A DNA stretch of 64,000 nt from assembly GCA_040766135.1 (NCBI GenBank), contig JAXGRA010000011.1, positions 1-64,000 of the forward strand, given 5' to 3'. The DNA is from JAGVSV01 sp040766135. GTDB taxonomy: Bacteria; Bacillota; Clostridia; Christensenellales; Aristaeellaceae. The stretch's first letter is position 1, and each line of letters begins with the position of its first letter. A program made the translations under genes and the position numbers. Under the pieces are notes generated by a model. The model searched no databases. It was given only the letters and a program-made list of their open reading frames with translations, and was not told where the DNA came from. Shown one piece after another: positions 34,043 to 41,863 of this stretch.

Positions 34043-34834
34043 ATGCAATGGAAAGGCAAGCGCGTGGTGGTCAAGGTGGGCACCTCGACGCTGACATATC
34101 CCACCGGGCGCGCGCGCATCCGCGAGATGGAGGAGCTGGTGCGCGTGCTGTGCGAAATGATGAACAGCGGCATCCAGGTGGCGCTGGTGACCTCCGGCGC
34201 CATCGGCGTGGGCATGGGCAAAATGGGCCTGACCGAGCGCCCCAAGGACACCGCCAGCAAGCAGGCTGCCGCTACGATTGGTCAGTGTGAGCTGATGTAT
34301 CTGTATGACCGCATGTTTTCGGAGTACAGCCACAAGGTAGGGCAGCTGCTCATCACCAAGGCCGACGTGGACGATGACGGGCGGCGCGCGAATTTGATCG
34401 CCACCTTTGACAAGCTGTTTGCCTGGGGCGTTATCCCCATCATCAACGAGAATGACGCCGTGGCGGTGGATGAGATCGTCTATGGCGACAACGACAGCCT
34501 AAGCGCCATCGTGGCGGCGCTGGTGCATGCCGATGCACTGATCATCCTGTCGGACATCGACGGCCTGTATGACGCCGACCCGCGGAAACATCCCGATGCG
34601 CGGCGTATTCCGGTGGTGCACGCTATTGATGACCGTGTGCGCGCGCTGGCCGGCGATAAAGGCAGCGCGCTGGGCACCGGCGGCATGGAGACCAAGATAC
34701 GCGCGGCGGAGATTGCAGGCGCCGCAGGCATTCCTACCTGGGTATTAAACGGCACGCCGCCCACCAACATCTACCGGCTGATTGACGGGGAGGACGTGGG
34801 CACGCGCTTTGAGGCGGTGAAAGAACATGCTTAA
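34043..34834 (+). CDS. proB: Glutamate 5-kinase
   Basis: First step of proline synthesis: phosphorylates L-glutamate to gamma-glutamyl phosphate. The 263 residues contain the amino-acid-kinase fold motifs VVVKVGTSTLTY, VTSGAIGVGMGKMGL, IINENDAVAVDE and GTGGMETKIRAAEIA. The C-terminal PUA domain found in E. coli ProB is absent, a common variant. GGAGGAACTTT precedes the ATG. It overlaps proA by 8 bp, so proB-proA-proC form a coupled operon. Confidence 0.96.
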   Translation: MQWKGKRVVVKVGTSTLTYPTGRARIREMEELVRVLCEMMNSGIQVALVTSGAIGVGMGKMGLTERPKDTASKQAAATIGQCELMYLYDRMFSEYSHKVGQLLITKADVDDDGRRANLIATFDKLFAWGVIPIINENDAVAVDEIVYGDNDSLSAIVAALVHADALIILSDIDGLYDADPRKHPDARRIPVVHAIDDRVRALAGDKGSALGTGGMETKIRAAEIAGAAGIPTWVLNGTPPTNIYRLIDGEDVGTRFEAVKEHA

Positions 34835-36065
34835 ACAGATGGGTGTACGTGCAAAGGAAGCTTCGCGCGTGCTGGCGCTTCAGGACGGCCGGGCGCGCGC
34901 GCAGGCGCTGACGCACATGGCCGATGCGCTGCTTAAAAACGAGCAGGCTATTTTAGCGGCCAATGCGCAGGACGTGGCAAACGGCCAGCAGGCCGGATTA
35001 ACCAGCGCACTGATTGACCGGCTGACGCTGACGCCGCAGCGCGTGGCGGGCATGGCCGATGCGCTACGGCAGGTGGCCGCGCTGCCCGACCCTGTGGGCC
35101 TGGTGCAGCAGCGTATGACGCGCCCCAACGGCCTGCGCATCACGCGGATATCGGCCCCCATGGGCGTGATTGCGGTAATCTTTGAGGCGCGCCCCAACGT
35201 GACGGCGGATTCGGCTGCGCTGTGCATCAAAAGCGGCAGCGCGGTCATCCTGCGCGGCGGCAAGGAGGCCATTCAAAGCAACAAGGCCGTGGTATCCGCC
35301 CTGCGGGAGGGGCTGGCGTGCGCTGGCCTGCCGCAGGATTGCGTGCAGCTGGTTACCGATACCACGCGCCAAAGCGCCCAGGAGCTGATGTGTCTGAAAG
35401 GATATGTGGACTTGCTCATCCCGCGCGGCGGCCGGGGCCTGATCCAAAGCGTGATGGAGAACGCGCAGGTGCCGGTGCTGGAAACCGGCGAGGGCGTGTG
35501 CCACATCTATGTGGACAAAAGCGCCGATATCGACATGGCTACAGCCATTATCGACAACGCCAAAACCTCGCGCCCGTCGGTGTGCAACGCGGTGGAATGC
35601 CTGCTGGTGCACGAGGAGCTCATTGACAAACTACCCGCGCTGCTGGCCCCGGTGCTGGCCAAGGGCGTGGAAATCCGCGGCGATGAAACGGTGTGCGCAA
35701 ACATCCCGCAGGCCGTGCCTGCCGCCCCGGAGGACTGGGGGCAGGAATACCTGGATTTGATACTGGCCGTGCGGGTGATAAAGGATATAGATGAGGCCAT
35801 TGCGCACATCACGCGCTACGGCACCAGCCACAGCGAGGCCATTGTGGCCGATGACACCGGGGCCGCAGGCCAGTTCCTGGCGCAGGTGGATGCGGCGGCG
35901 GTATATCACAATGCCTCCACGCGCTTTACCGATGGCGGGGAGTTTGGCTTTGGCGCCGAGATCGGCATTTCCACCCAAAAGCTGCACGCGCGCGGCCCGG
36001 TGGGGCTGGAGCAGCTGACCACCTTCCGCTATCTGATTCACGGAGAAGGGCAGGTACGCACATGA
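34827..36065 (+). CDS. proA: Gamma-glutamyl phosphate reductase
   Basis: Second step of proline synthesis, NADPH-dependent reduction to glutamate 5-semialdehyde. The 412 residues show the aldehyde-dehydrogenase-like signatures MGVIAVIFEARPNVTADSAA, LIPRGGRGLIQSV, the catalytic Cys in TSRPSVCNAVECLLVH, and HNASTRFTDGGEFGFGAEIG. It overlaps proB by 8 bp and proC by 4 bp. Confidence 0.97.
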   Translation: MLKQMGVRAKEASRVLALQDGRARAQALTHMADALLKNEQAILAANAQDVANGQQAGLTSALIDRLTLTPQRVAGMADALRQVAALPDPVGLVQQRMTRPNGLRITRISAPMGVIAVIFEARPNVTADSAALCIKSGSAVILRGGKEAIQSNKAVVSALREGLACAGLPQDCVQLVTDTTRQSAQELMCLKGYVDLLIPRGGRGLIQSVMENAQVPVLETGEGVCHIYVDKSADIDMATAIIDNAKTSRPSVCNAVECLLVHEELIDKLPALLAPVLAKGVEIRGDETVCANIPQAVPAAPEDWGQEYLDLILAVRVIKDIDEAIAHITRYGTSHSEAIVADDTGAAGQFLAQVDAAAVYHNASTRFTDGGEFGFGAEIGISTQKLHARGPVGLEQLTTFRYLIHGEGQVRT

Positions 36066-36865
36066 AGTATGGATTTATCGGGCTGGGCAACATGGCCGGG
36101 GCCATTTTGCAGGGCATGCACCAAAGCGGCCGGTTTGGGCAGGACACCCTGATGGGCTATGACGTAGACCAGGGCAAGATGGACGCCCTGGCCCGCAGCG
36201 TGGGCCTGCAAGCCATGGCGTCCGAGGCCGCCGTGGCCCAGGCGTGCGATGTGCTGGTGCTGGCTGTGAAGCCGCAGATGGCGGACGGGGTGCTGGACAA
36301 GCTGAAGGATGCGCTGGACGAGAAAAAGCTGGTTATCACCGTGCTGGCAGGCAAGCCGCTGGTGTATTATGCATCACGTTTGACGCCGGGCGTGCCTGTT
36401 ATCCGCGTGTTGCCCAACCTCAATGCATTGGCCGGGCGCTCCACCACGGGGCTGTGCGTCAATGAGCATGTGACGCAGCAGCAGCTGGCATTAACCACCG
36501 CGCTGTTTGAGGCGGTGGGCAGCGTGATGACGCTGCCCGAGGCGCAGGCCACGGCCTTTTCGGCGCTGACGGGCGCGGCACCGGCGTTTGTGTTTGCGTT
36601 TATCGATGCGCTGGCCTCCGCCGGGGTGAAGGCGGGCTTCCCGCGCGACACCGCGCAGGCGCTGGCCGCCGATATGCTGATGGGCAGCGCGGCCCTGACC
36701 CAGCAAAGCGGCCAACACCCCGCGCAGCTCATCGACCGCGTATGCTCCCCCGGCGGCACCACCATCGAGGGCATGCACGCGCTCAAGGCGCTGGGCTTTG
36801 AACATGCCGTGCATGCGGCGGTGGAGGCCGTGATGGAAAAAGACAGGAAGCTGGCGCAGGGCTGA
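36062..36865 (+). CDS. proC: Pyrroline-5-carboxylate reductase
   Basis: Final step of proline synthesis. The 267 residues open with a Rossmann motif YGFIGLGNMAGAILQGM. AVKPQ follows, and the P5C reductase signature (ALTGAAPAFVFAFIDAL and VCSPGGTTIEGMHALKALGF) lies in the C-terminal half. It overlaps proA by ATGA. Having all three genes in one operon means the window's host makes proline from glutamate. Confidence 0.96.
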   Translation: MKYGFIGLGNMAGAILQGMHQSGRFGQDTLMGYDVDQGKMDALARSVGLQAMASEAAVAQACDVLVLAVKPQMADGVLDKLKDALDEKKLVITVLAGKPLVYYASRLTPGVPVIRVLPNLNALAGRSTTGLCVNEHVTQQQLALTTALFEAVGSVMTLPEAQATAFSALTGAAPAFVFAFIDALASAGVKAGFPRDTAQALAADMLMGSAALTQQSGQHPAQLIDRVCSPGGTTIEGMHALKALGFEHAVHAAVEAVMEKDRKLAQG

Positions 36866-36880
36866 TGGGACAGGGTGCGC

Positions 36881-36997
36881 TTTCTGCCACACGGGTATTT
36901 TTTCTGCAACAAAAGCACGAGAAATGTTTCAGATAAAGTTTATTTCTGCAACAATATCTGATATAATGTTGCAGAAAATGCTGGGGTGTAGCAGAAA
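36881..36997. promoter_or_regulatory. Promoter of Fic gene embedded in five TTTCTGCAAC-type boxes
   Basis: Decamers of one consensus: forward at 36881 (TTTCTGCCAC), 36901 and 36943 (both TTTCTGCAAC); reverse at 36968 (GTTGCAGAAA) and 36988 (GTAGCAGAAA). Steps are 20, 42, 25 and 20 bp, so most boxes are on the same helix face. A -10 TATAAT (36962-36967) lies between the two inner boxes. Suggests cooperative, probably negative, control of the fic gene starting at 37007. Confidence 0.6.
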
Positions 36998-37006
36998 GGA
37001 GCGGCC

Positions 37007-38101
37007 ATGCGTACATTTGATTATAGCCAGGTAGCAGCAACGCTGCTGACCCCGGAGCATGTCAACCTGCTGACCGCTATCCATGAATATCGCGGCAAAC
37101 AGGCATTGTATTTAGATGCCCATGCGGATGTGCTGGACAGCATGCTGGAAATCGCCAAAATCCAAAGCACGGCCTCCTCTAACCGCATTGAGGGCATATA
37201 CACCAGCGATGAGCGTTTGGCACAGTTGGTGCAGGATAAAACCATGCCCTGCAACCGCAGCGAGCAGGAGATTATGGGCTACCGCGATGTGCTGGCTACC
37301 ATTCGTCAAAACTTTGAGCACATAACCCCCACCCCCAATATACTGTTGCAGCTGCACCGTGATTTATACCGCTACAGTGTACCGGGCATGGGTGGACGGT
37401 TCAAAACGACCGACAACACCATTGAAGAGGTGGACGCCTTGGGCAATCGCCGCGTCCGCTTTCGTCCGGTGACGGCCTTTGAAACGCCGCAGGCGGTGGA
37501 TCGCCTGTGCCATGCCTGGGCGCAGGTCATGCGAAAAAGCGATGTGGATCAATTGATTGCGTTGCCGGCATTTATTCTGGACTTTTTATGTATTCATCCG
37601 TTCAATGATGGCAACGGACGTATGAGCCGCCTGCTGATGCTGCTGTTGCTTTATCGGGCTGGATATGTTGTGGGGCGCTATATCAGCCTGGAAGCCCTCA
37701 CTGAGCAAACTAAGGAGGGCTACTATGAGGCATTGCAGCGCAGTTCCATCGGGTGGCATGAGGGAACCAATGACTACCGGCCCTTTACCGCCTACTGTTT
37801 GGGCATTATCCTGTCGGCATACGGCGCATTTGCTGAGCGCGCTGCCTACATCGCCAACCGGAAAATGACCGCCGCCGAGCGCGTGCTGGACATTGTGTGC
37901 AACAAGGTGGGGCAATTGAGCAAGCGCGATATTGTCGCCATGTGCCCCGACCTGCACGAAGGCACGGTGGAACGCGCCCTGACCGAGTTGGTGCAGCAGC
38001 AGCGCATCCTCAAGGTAGGAGCCGGCAGAAGCACGGGCTATGTCTATAATACTGTTTTACATCAGCATAACCACGATTCGGCCAGTGAAGTGGCCGATTA
38101 G
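37007..38101 (+). CDS. Fic/DOC family protein with C-terminal winged helix
   Basis: A 364-residue Fic protein that would transfer AMP (or another nucleotide) onto target proteins. The catalytic motif is HPFNDGNGRMSRL with His197. An N-terminal inhibitory helix carries S-x-x-x-E-G (Ser58, Glu62, Gly63 in SSNRIEG), typical of class II self-inhibited Fic proteins. The C-terminal part (about 285-350) looks like a winged-helix DNA-binding domain (LSKRDIVAMCPDLHEGTVER). GAAAGGAG precedes the ATG. The box array in its promoter may be bound by this domain. The acetyltransferase gene follows 18 bp later. Confidence 0.92.
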   Translation: MRTFDYSQVAATLLTPEHVNLLTAIHEYRGKQALYLDAHADVLDSMLEIAKIQSTASSNRIEGIYTSDERLAQLVQDKTMPCNRSEQEIMGYRDVLATIRQNFEHITPTPNILLQLHRDLYRYSVPGMGGRFKTTDNTIEEVDALGNRRVRFRPVTAFETPQAVDRLCHAWAQVMRKSDVDQLIALPAFILDFLCIHPFNDGNGRMSRLLMLLLLYRAGYVVGRYISLEALTEQTKEGYYEALQRSSIGWHEGTNDYRPFTAYCLGIILSAYGAFAERAAYIANRKMTAAERVLDIVCNKVGQLSKRDIVAMCPDLHEGTVERALTELVQQQRILKVGAGRSTGYVYNTVLHQHNHDSASEVAD

Positions 38102-38119
38102 CATTCATCAGGAGGTTTC

Positions 38120-38875
38120 ATGCATACCCTGATTTCATTGCAGGAAAACCTGCGCGCCATGGGCATTGCGCCTGCTGACACCGTGCTGCTGCACAGTTCG
38201 ATGAAGAAAATCGGCCCCGTGCAGGGCGGGGCGGACACGGTGCTGGATGCCTTGCAGGATTATTTGACACCTGGGCTGCTGGTGCTCCCGGCGCTCAACT
38301 GGGAGCTGGTCAACCAGCGGCCGCGGGTCTATGATGTGCTGCATACGCCGTCCATCGTGGGCATATTGCCCGAGCTGTTCCGCAAGCGCCCGGATGTGCA
38401 CCGCAGCCTTAACCCCACGCATTCGGTGTGCGCCTATGGCGCTGATGCGCGAGACTTTGTGCAGGGCGGCGATGCGGACGGCACGCCGCTGGGGATGCAC
38501 TCCCCCTGGCGCAAGCTGCTGGAGCGCAACGCCTGGATCCTGATGGTGGGGTGCGATTTAACCTCCTGCACGTTCATCCACGGCGTGGAGGAATGGTGCG
38601 AGGTTCCCCACCGCCTGACAGCGCCCATGGCGTTTGACATGGTGCTGCCCGACGGCAGCCGCCGCACAGTTCACTCCCGCGCGCACGAAGGCACGCCCAG
38701 CTTCAGCTTCTGGAAAGTACAGGCCGGGCTGGAGCAAGCCGGCCTGCTGCGCATCCTGCCCTTTGGCGATGCGCCCACCATGGTGATGCGCGCGCGGGAT
38801 TTGTTCTGCTTTGTGGCCGGTGCACTCAGCCGAGATCCGCGTCTATTTGATTACGAAGTGAAAGAAGCGGAATAG
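38120..38875 (+). CDS. AAC(3)-like N-acetyltransferase
   Basis: A 251-residue member of the antibiotic N-acetyltransferase (AAC(3)/YokD) family that uses acetyl-CoA: VLLHSSMKKIGPVQGG, LLVLPALNW, NPTHSVCAYG, GMHSPWRKLLE and GCDLTSCTFIHGVEEW. Chromosomal members often have no resistance role, so the substrate is unknown. It is co-transcribed with the Fic gene (18-bp gap, AGGAGG before the ATG). Downstream lies the array of three AT-rich hairpins. Confidence 0.88.
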   Translation: MHTLISLQENLRAMGIAPADTVLLHSSMKKIGPVQGGADTVLDALQDYLTPGLLVLPALNWELVNQRPRVYDVLHTPSIVGILPELFRKRPDVHRSLNPTHSVCAYGADARDFVQGGDADGTPLGMHSPWRKLLERNAWILMVGCDLTSCTFIHGVEEWCEVPHRLTAPMAFDMVLPDGSRRTVHSRAHEGTPSFSFWKVQAGLEQAGLLRILPFGDAPTMVMRARDLFCFVAGALSRDPRLFDYEVKEAE

Positions 38876-38886
38876 GAGCGTCTCTT

Positions 38887-38999
38887 TATTTGCAAAATCA
38901 TCCCTTTTTGCAAATAGCATTTTGTCTTATTCGCAAAAATGCGATATTTTGCGAATAAGGGAACTGTTTATTCGCAAAACTTCTGGTTTTTGCGAATAA
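38887..38999. repeat. Three tandem hairpins built from alternating TTATTYGCAAAA boxes
   Basis: Six copies of one 11-13 bp box alternate in orientation at starts 38887, 38906, 38926, 38947, 38968 and 38988 (steps 19-21 bp). They form three perfect stem-loops: arms 38887-38897/38906-38916 (11 bp), 38926-38938/38947-38959 (13 bp), 38968-38979/38988-38999 (12 bp), every loop being 8 nt. The rest of the 319-bp gap between the acetyltransferase and ClC genes has lower GC than its surroundings and holds only the small open frame listed next. The array lies between convergent genes and could act as protein-binding array or terminator. Confidence 0.75.
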
Positions 39000-39129
39000 G
39001 ATTTCTGATAATCGCGACAAACACTAAAACTGCGATTACTGAAAAAATCGCATCATCAATGGAATACATAACACAATGCGTCTTTTGTCCCAACATCTGC
39101 CGGAGAGTATCCTCGTCTTTTGAAAACAC
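38968..39129 (-). CDS. Possible 53-residue single-helix membrane protein
   Basis: Weakly supported small gene. GTG at 39129 follows GAAGGG by 4 nt. The product has a charged N-terminal half, one hydrophobic helix (about 26-42, AIFSVIAVLVFVAIIR) and a basic tail. The frame ends inside the third hairpin of the repeat array. It could equally be the end of a decayed gene, since the same frame runs on upstream without a start. No family recognised. Confidence 0.25.
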   Translation of the reverse strand: MFSKDEDTLRQMLGQKTHCVMYSIDDAIFSVIAVLVFVAIIRNLIRKNQKFCE

Positions 39130-39194
39130 ATATCCCTTCGCCAGGCGATGCCACGTATCGGGCAGTATGTACCGGAGCTGCTTTCATGCCCAAT

Positions 39195-40511
39195 CTATCC
39201 GCGCTTTGCGCGCAGGTTGGGCAGCAGCTCCAACAGGCTTTCATAGATGGGCGTGCAGTGCAGGGCCTCGGCAGTGAGGTACGCCCCTAGGCACACGATG
39301 CCCAGCGGCAGCATATAGGCAAAGCTGCCCGTCATTTCAGCGATGAGCAGCACGCCGGTCAAGGGAGAGCGCACAATGGCCGTAAAATGCGCCGCCATGG
39401 CCAGCAGCGACAGCGGCAGCACCATGTCCGGTGTGATCCATCCCAGCAGGCAGAGCGCCTGCGCCATCATATTGCCCAGCAGCGATCCCAGCACCAGCAG
39501 CGGGAAAAAGATGCCGCCGGCGATGCCGCTGCCAAAGGCTAACCACACTAATAATAGCTTCAACACATACAACAGCAGCACGCGCTGCGGCAGCAGGTTG
39601 CCGTGCGCGGGTAAAAAGATAAACTCCTCGCCGCTGCCGAACAACTCCGGGTCCATCAGCAGCACGATGCAGGTAAGCACAAACGGCACTACACCGCGCA
39701 GCCAGAACGGCAGGCGCATTTTTCCATATAGAGATTTGGCGTACAGGATGCCCTTGTTAAACAGCATGCCGCTCAGCCCGGCCAGCACGCCCACCAGCAG
39801 CAGCGCCCAATAGGCGTTGAGCGGAAGCAGCGGCACATGCTGAAACGACAGCACCGGCGCTGTGCCAAAGATGTGCGCTGACACATAATTGCTGACAAAG
39901 GACGCCGCCATGGCCGCGACCAGCACGCGGGGGCTGAAACGGCCGTGCAGCTCCTCCAGCGCAAACACCACGCCCGAGATGGGCGCGTTGAACCCTGCCG
40001 ACAGGCCCGCCGCCGCGCCGCCGGAGATCATGGCATTGCGCTCATCCTCCGGGTGTTTCAACAGCTCCGAAACGCCCTGCCCGATGACGCCGCCTATCTG
40101 CACCGACGGCCCTTCGCGCCCCATTGTCAGGCCGCCGCCCAAGGAGCACAGCCCGCCCAAAAACTTCAGCGTCAGCACGCGGTACCATTTGGTATCCAAC
40201 CGGCCGGACAGCTGCGCCATGATCTGCGGGATGCCGGAGCCGGAGATGTTCGGCTCCCATTTGAGCAGCAGGGAGGCCACAACGCCCATCCCCGCAAACG
40301 CAGCCAGCGCCAGCAGCGCATCGGGCCAGCTGGCATGCCCGCGCTCCACCAGCGGGCGGAAAACACCCGCCACGGCCTGTATGCCCAGCCGGTACAGGCT
40401 GATGATCACCCCTGCAACAAGGCCCACGATTACGCCGCCCCACAGCAGCCGGGCGCGTTGGTGGCGCGGTGTATGCAGTGCTTTAGCCGTAGCGGAAGTT
40501 GTATTGCCCAT
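39195..40511 (-). CDS. ClC family chloride channel/antiporter
   Basis: A 438-residue ClC protein of about 18 membrane helices. Selectivity motifs: GSGIPQ (about 91-96), GREGPSVQ with gating Glu133, and GIAGGIFFPLLVLG. The internal proton glutamate seems conserved (FALEELHG, about 186-187), which favours H+/Cl- exchange over a passive channel. No CBS domains. The ATG at 40511 follows AAAGG; an ATG 8 codons upstream lacks a ribosome site. Such proteins assist acid resistance. Confidence 0.93.
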   Translation of the reverse strand: MGNTTSATAKALHTPRHQRARLLWGGVIVGLVAGVIISLYRLGIQAVAGVFRPLVERGHASWPDALLALAAFAGMGVVASLLLKWEPNISGSGIPQIMAQLSGRLDTKWYRVLTLKFLGGLCSLGGGLTMGREGPSVQIGGVIGQGVSELLKHPEDERNAMISGGAAAGLSAGFNAPISGVVFALEELHGRFSPRVLVAAMAASFVSNYVSAHIFGTAPVLSFQHVPLLPLNAYWALLLVGVLAGLSGMLFNKGILYAKSLYGKMRLPFWLRGVVPFVLTCIVLLMDPELFGSGEEFIFLPAHGNLLPQRVLLLYVLKLLLVWLAFGSGIAGGIFFPLLVLGSLLGNMMAQALCLLGWITPDMVLPLSLLAMAAHFTAIVRSPLTGVLLIAEMTGSFAYMLPLGIVCLGAYLTAEALHCTPIYESLLELLPNLRAKRG

Positions 40512-40562
40512 GGTCTTGCCTTTCTGTCTGTGCATTTCTTGATTTTCAGGGTATACACATAG

Positions 40563-40964
40563 TCATTTTGCGCGCCGCTGTTCTAACGTTTCATGCAAAC
40601 GATCACACCAGCCAGCCCATTTTTGCCGATACTCATCGCCTGATAATATGCGCCCCTCAAAATCGGCTACAGTGCGCACATTTTGTTCAATACAAGCATC
40701 TGCGCACATTTGATAGGCTTCCCAGTCCAAATCATCCTCATCCCAAACAAAAGGCACGGTTTCCAAACCGGCGGTGTGCGCTACCCATGCGCGCGTATGC
40801 CCGTCGGTAAAGATAATGCGGCCGTTTAATTTTTTGACAGGAATGGGTTCAAAGTTGCTTAAATCGTCTTTATTGAACCACAAAAGAATGGCGCGAATCT
40901 TCTCCTCCGAGATGTAAAACTGCGAAGGCTGAATATCGCGCAAGTTCAATTGATCAATATCCAT
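40563..40964 (-). CDS. Stand-alone ParB/Srx-like domain protein
   Basis: A 133-residue protein with a ParB N-terminal-like core: IRAILLWFNK, PIPVKKLNGRIIFTDGHTRAW (the 'dGHhR' box reads DGHTR) and an acidic, tryptophan-containing C-terminal half. ParB-like domains bind or hydrolyse nucleotides; no ParA or DNA-binding part is present, so a partition role is unlikely. It ends close to the ClC gene and follows the deacylase run by 33 bp on the same strand. Confidence 0.6.
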   Translation of the reverse strand: MDIDQLNLRDIQPSQFYISEEKIRAILLWFNKDDLSNFEPIPVKKLNGRIIFTDGHTRAWVAHTAGLETVPFVWDEDDLDWEAYQMCADACIEQNVRTVADFEGRILSGDEYRQKWAGWCDRLHETLEQRRAK

Positions 40965-40997
40965 CAATGCACGCTATCTTACGGAAATAATCGCGGC

Positions 40998-41852
40998 TCA
41001 ATCCACCAACCCATAATGCCGCAGCACGTACTGCGTCACGGCCAGCTGGTCGCTGATGCGCACCTCCATGGGGTCGGCGCGGTAGGTTTCCACCGTGATG
41101 ACGGGGATGCCCAATTGGTTGGCGATGGTGTTGTTGACACTGCCGATGGGGCCGGGGGCAAAAAAGTCAAACGGCGTGCTGGTCAGCAGCCCCAGCTGCG
41201 TTTCCAGCAGCATGTCCAAATACATGTCCTCAATGCCGTTGAGCGTGGTGTAAATCAATGAGTGGCCAAGGAAATCCCGCCCCTCCTTGTTGGTGGCGGC
41301 TTCGTGCAGGTCAAACACAAACACGGGGTTTTTGTCCTGCACATCGGTGTAGATGGCATGCGCCACGCGCTGCGCTTCGTTGCCGTTGGGGTCGCCGGGG
41401 AAGGAACGGTTGAGGTCCTGCTTGTCCTTGACATAGCGCGAGCGCGGCTCCATCGCCGCCCCCCACGGGTTGGCGGGGGACAGGATGTACAGCGTGCCGG
41501 CCTTGATGCCAATCTTTTTCAATAGGTTGCCCGCCATCCAGGCCGCGATTTCGCCGCCGTGCACGCCGGCGATGACGTACAGTACGGGGCCTTCCTCCAC
41601 ACCCTGTAATACCGTGACGGTGTTTTCAAGCTCGGTGCCGGGCAGCAGCGGATACTCGCTGATGTCGGTGGGGTAATCGTTTTCGTAGTAGGGGCCAAAC
41701 TCCCGCGGCAGCATGGTTTCGGGGTCAAAATCATACGGCGGGTCGAGCAGCACGTCCTGGTTGATGTCTGGCCGCCGCGCCATCTGGGCTTCGGCTAACA
41801 CGGAGAAGGGCAGCACCAGCAGCACGCACAGCAGGTAGCACAAACGCTTCAT
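40998..41852 (-). CDS. Secreted AstE/AspA-like zinc deacylase (third copy, short form)
   Basis: A 284-residue exported metallohydrolase of the succinylglutamate desuccinylase/aspartoacylase family. Signal peptide about 1-22. Zinc ligands: His and Glu of GVHGGEI, His of FDLHEAA; substrate-binding DLNRSFPG. The family removes acyl groups from N-acyl amino acids by a carboxypeptidase-like mechanism. It is shorter than the two related proteins upstream and lacks their HEASPE and NPVHQWPDP phrases. It follows deacylase A by 11 bp and probably is the last gene of the operon. Confidence 0.85.
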   Translation of the reverse strand: MKRLCYLLCVLLVLPFSVLAEAQMARRPDINQDVLLDPPYDFDPETMLPREFGPYYENDYPTDISEYPLLPGTELENTVTVLQGVEEGPVLYVIAGVHGGEIAAWMAGNLLKKIGIKAGTLYILSPANPWGAAMEPRSRYVKDKQDLNRSFPGDPNGNEAQRVAHAIYTDVQDKNPVFVFDLHEAATNKEGRDFLGHSLIYTTLNGIEDMYLDMLLETQLGLLTSTPFDFFAPGPIGSVNNTIANQLGIPVITVETYRADPMEVRISDQLAVTQYVLRHYGLVD

Positions 41853-41863
41853 GGGTCGCCCTC

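Noticed and set aside
38887..38999. CRISPR array
   Set aside because: Boxes alternate in direction, spacers are only 8-9 nt and no cas gene is present.
38939..39277. 112-codon plus-strand frame with several Cys in the gap before ClC
   Set aside because: Starts in the hairpin array, runs into the ClC coding region antisense, has no ribosome site and no protein-like pattern.
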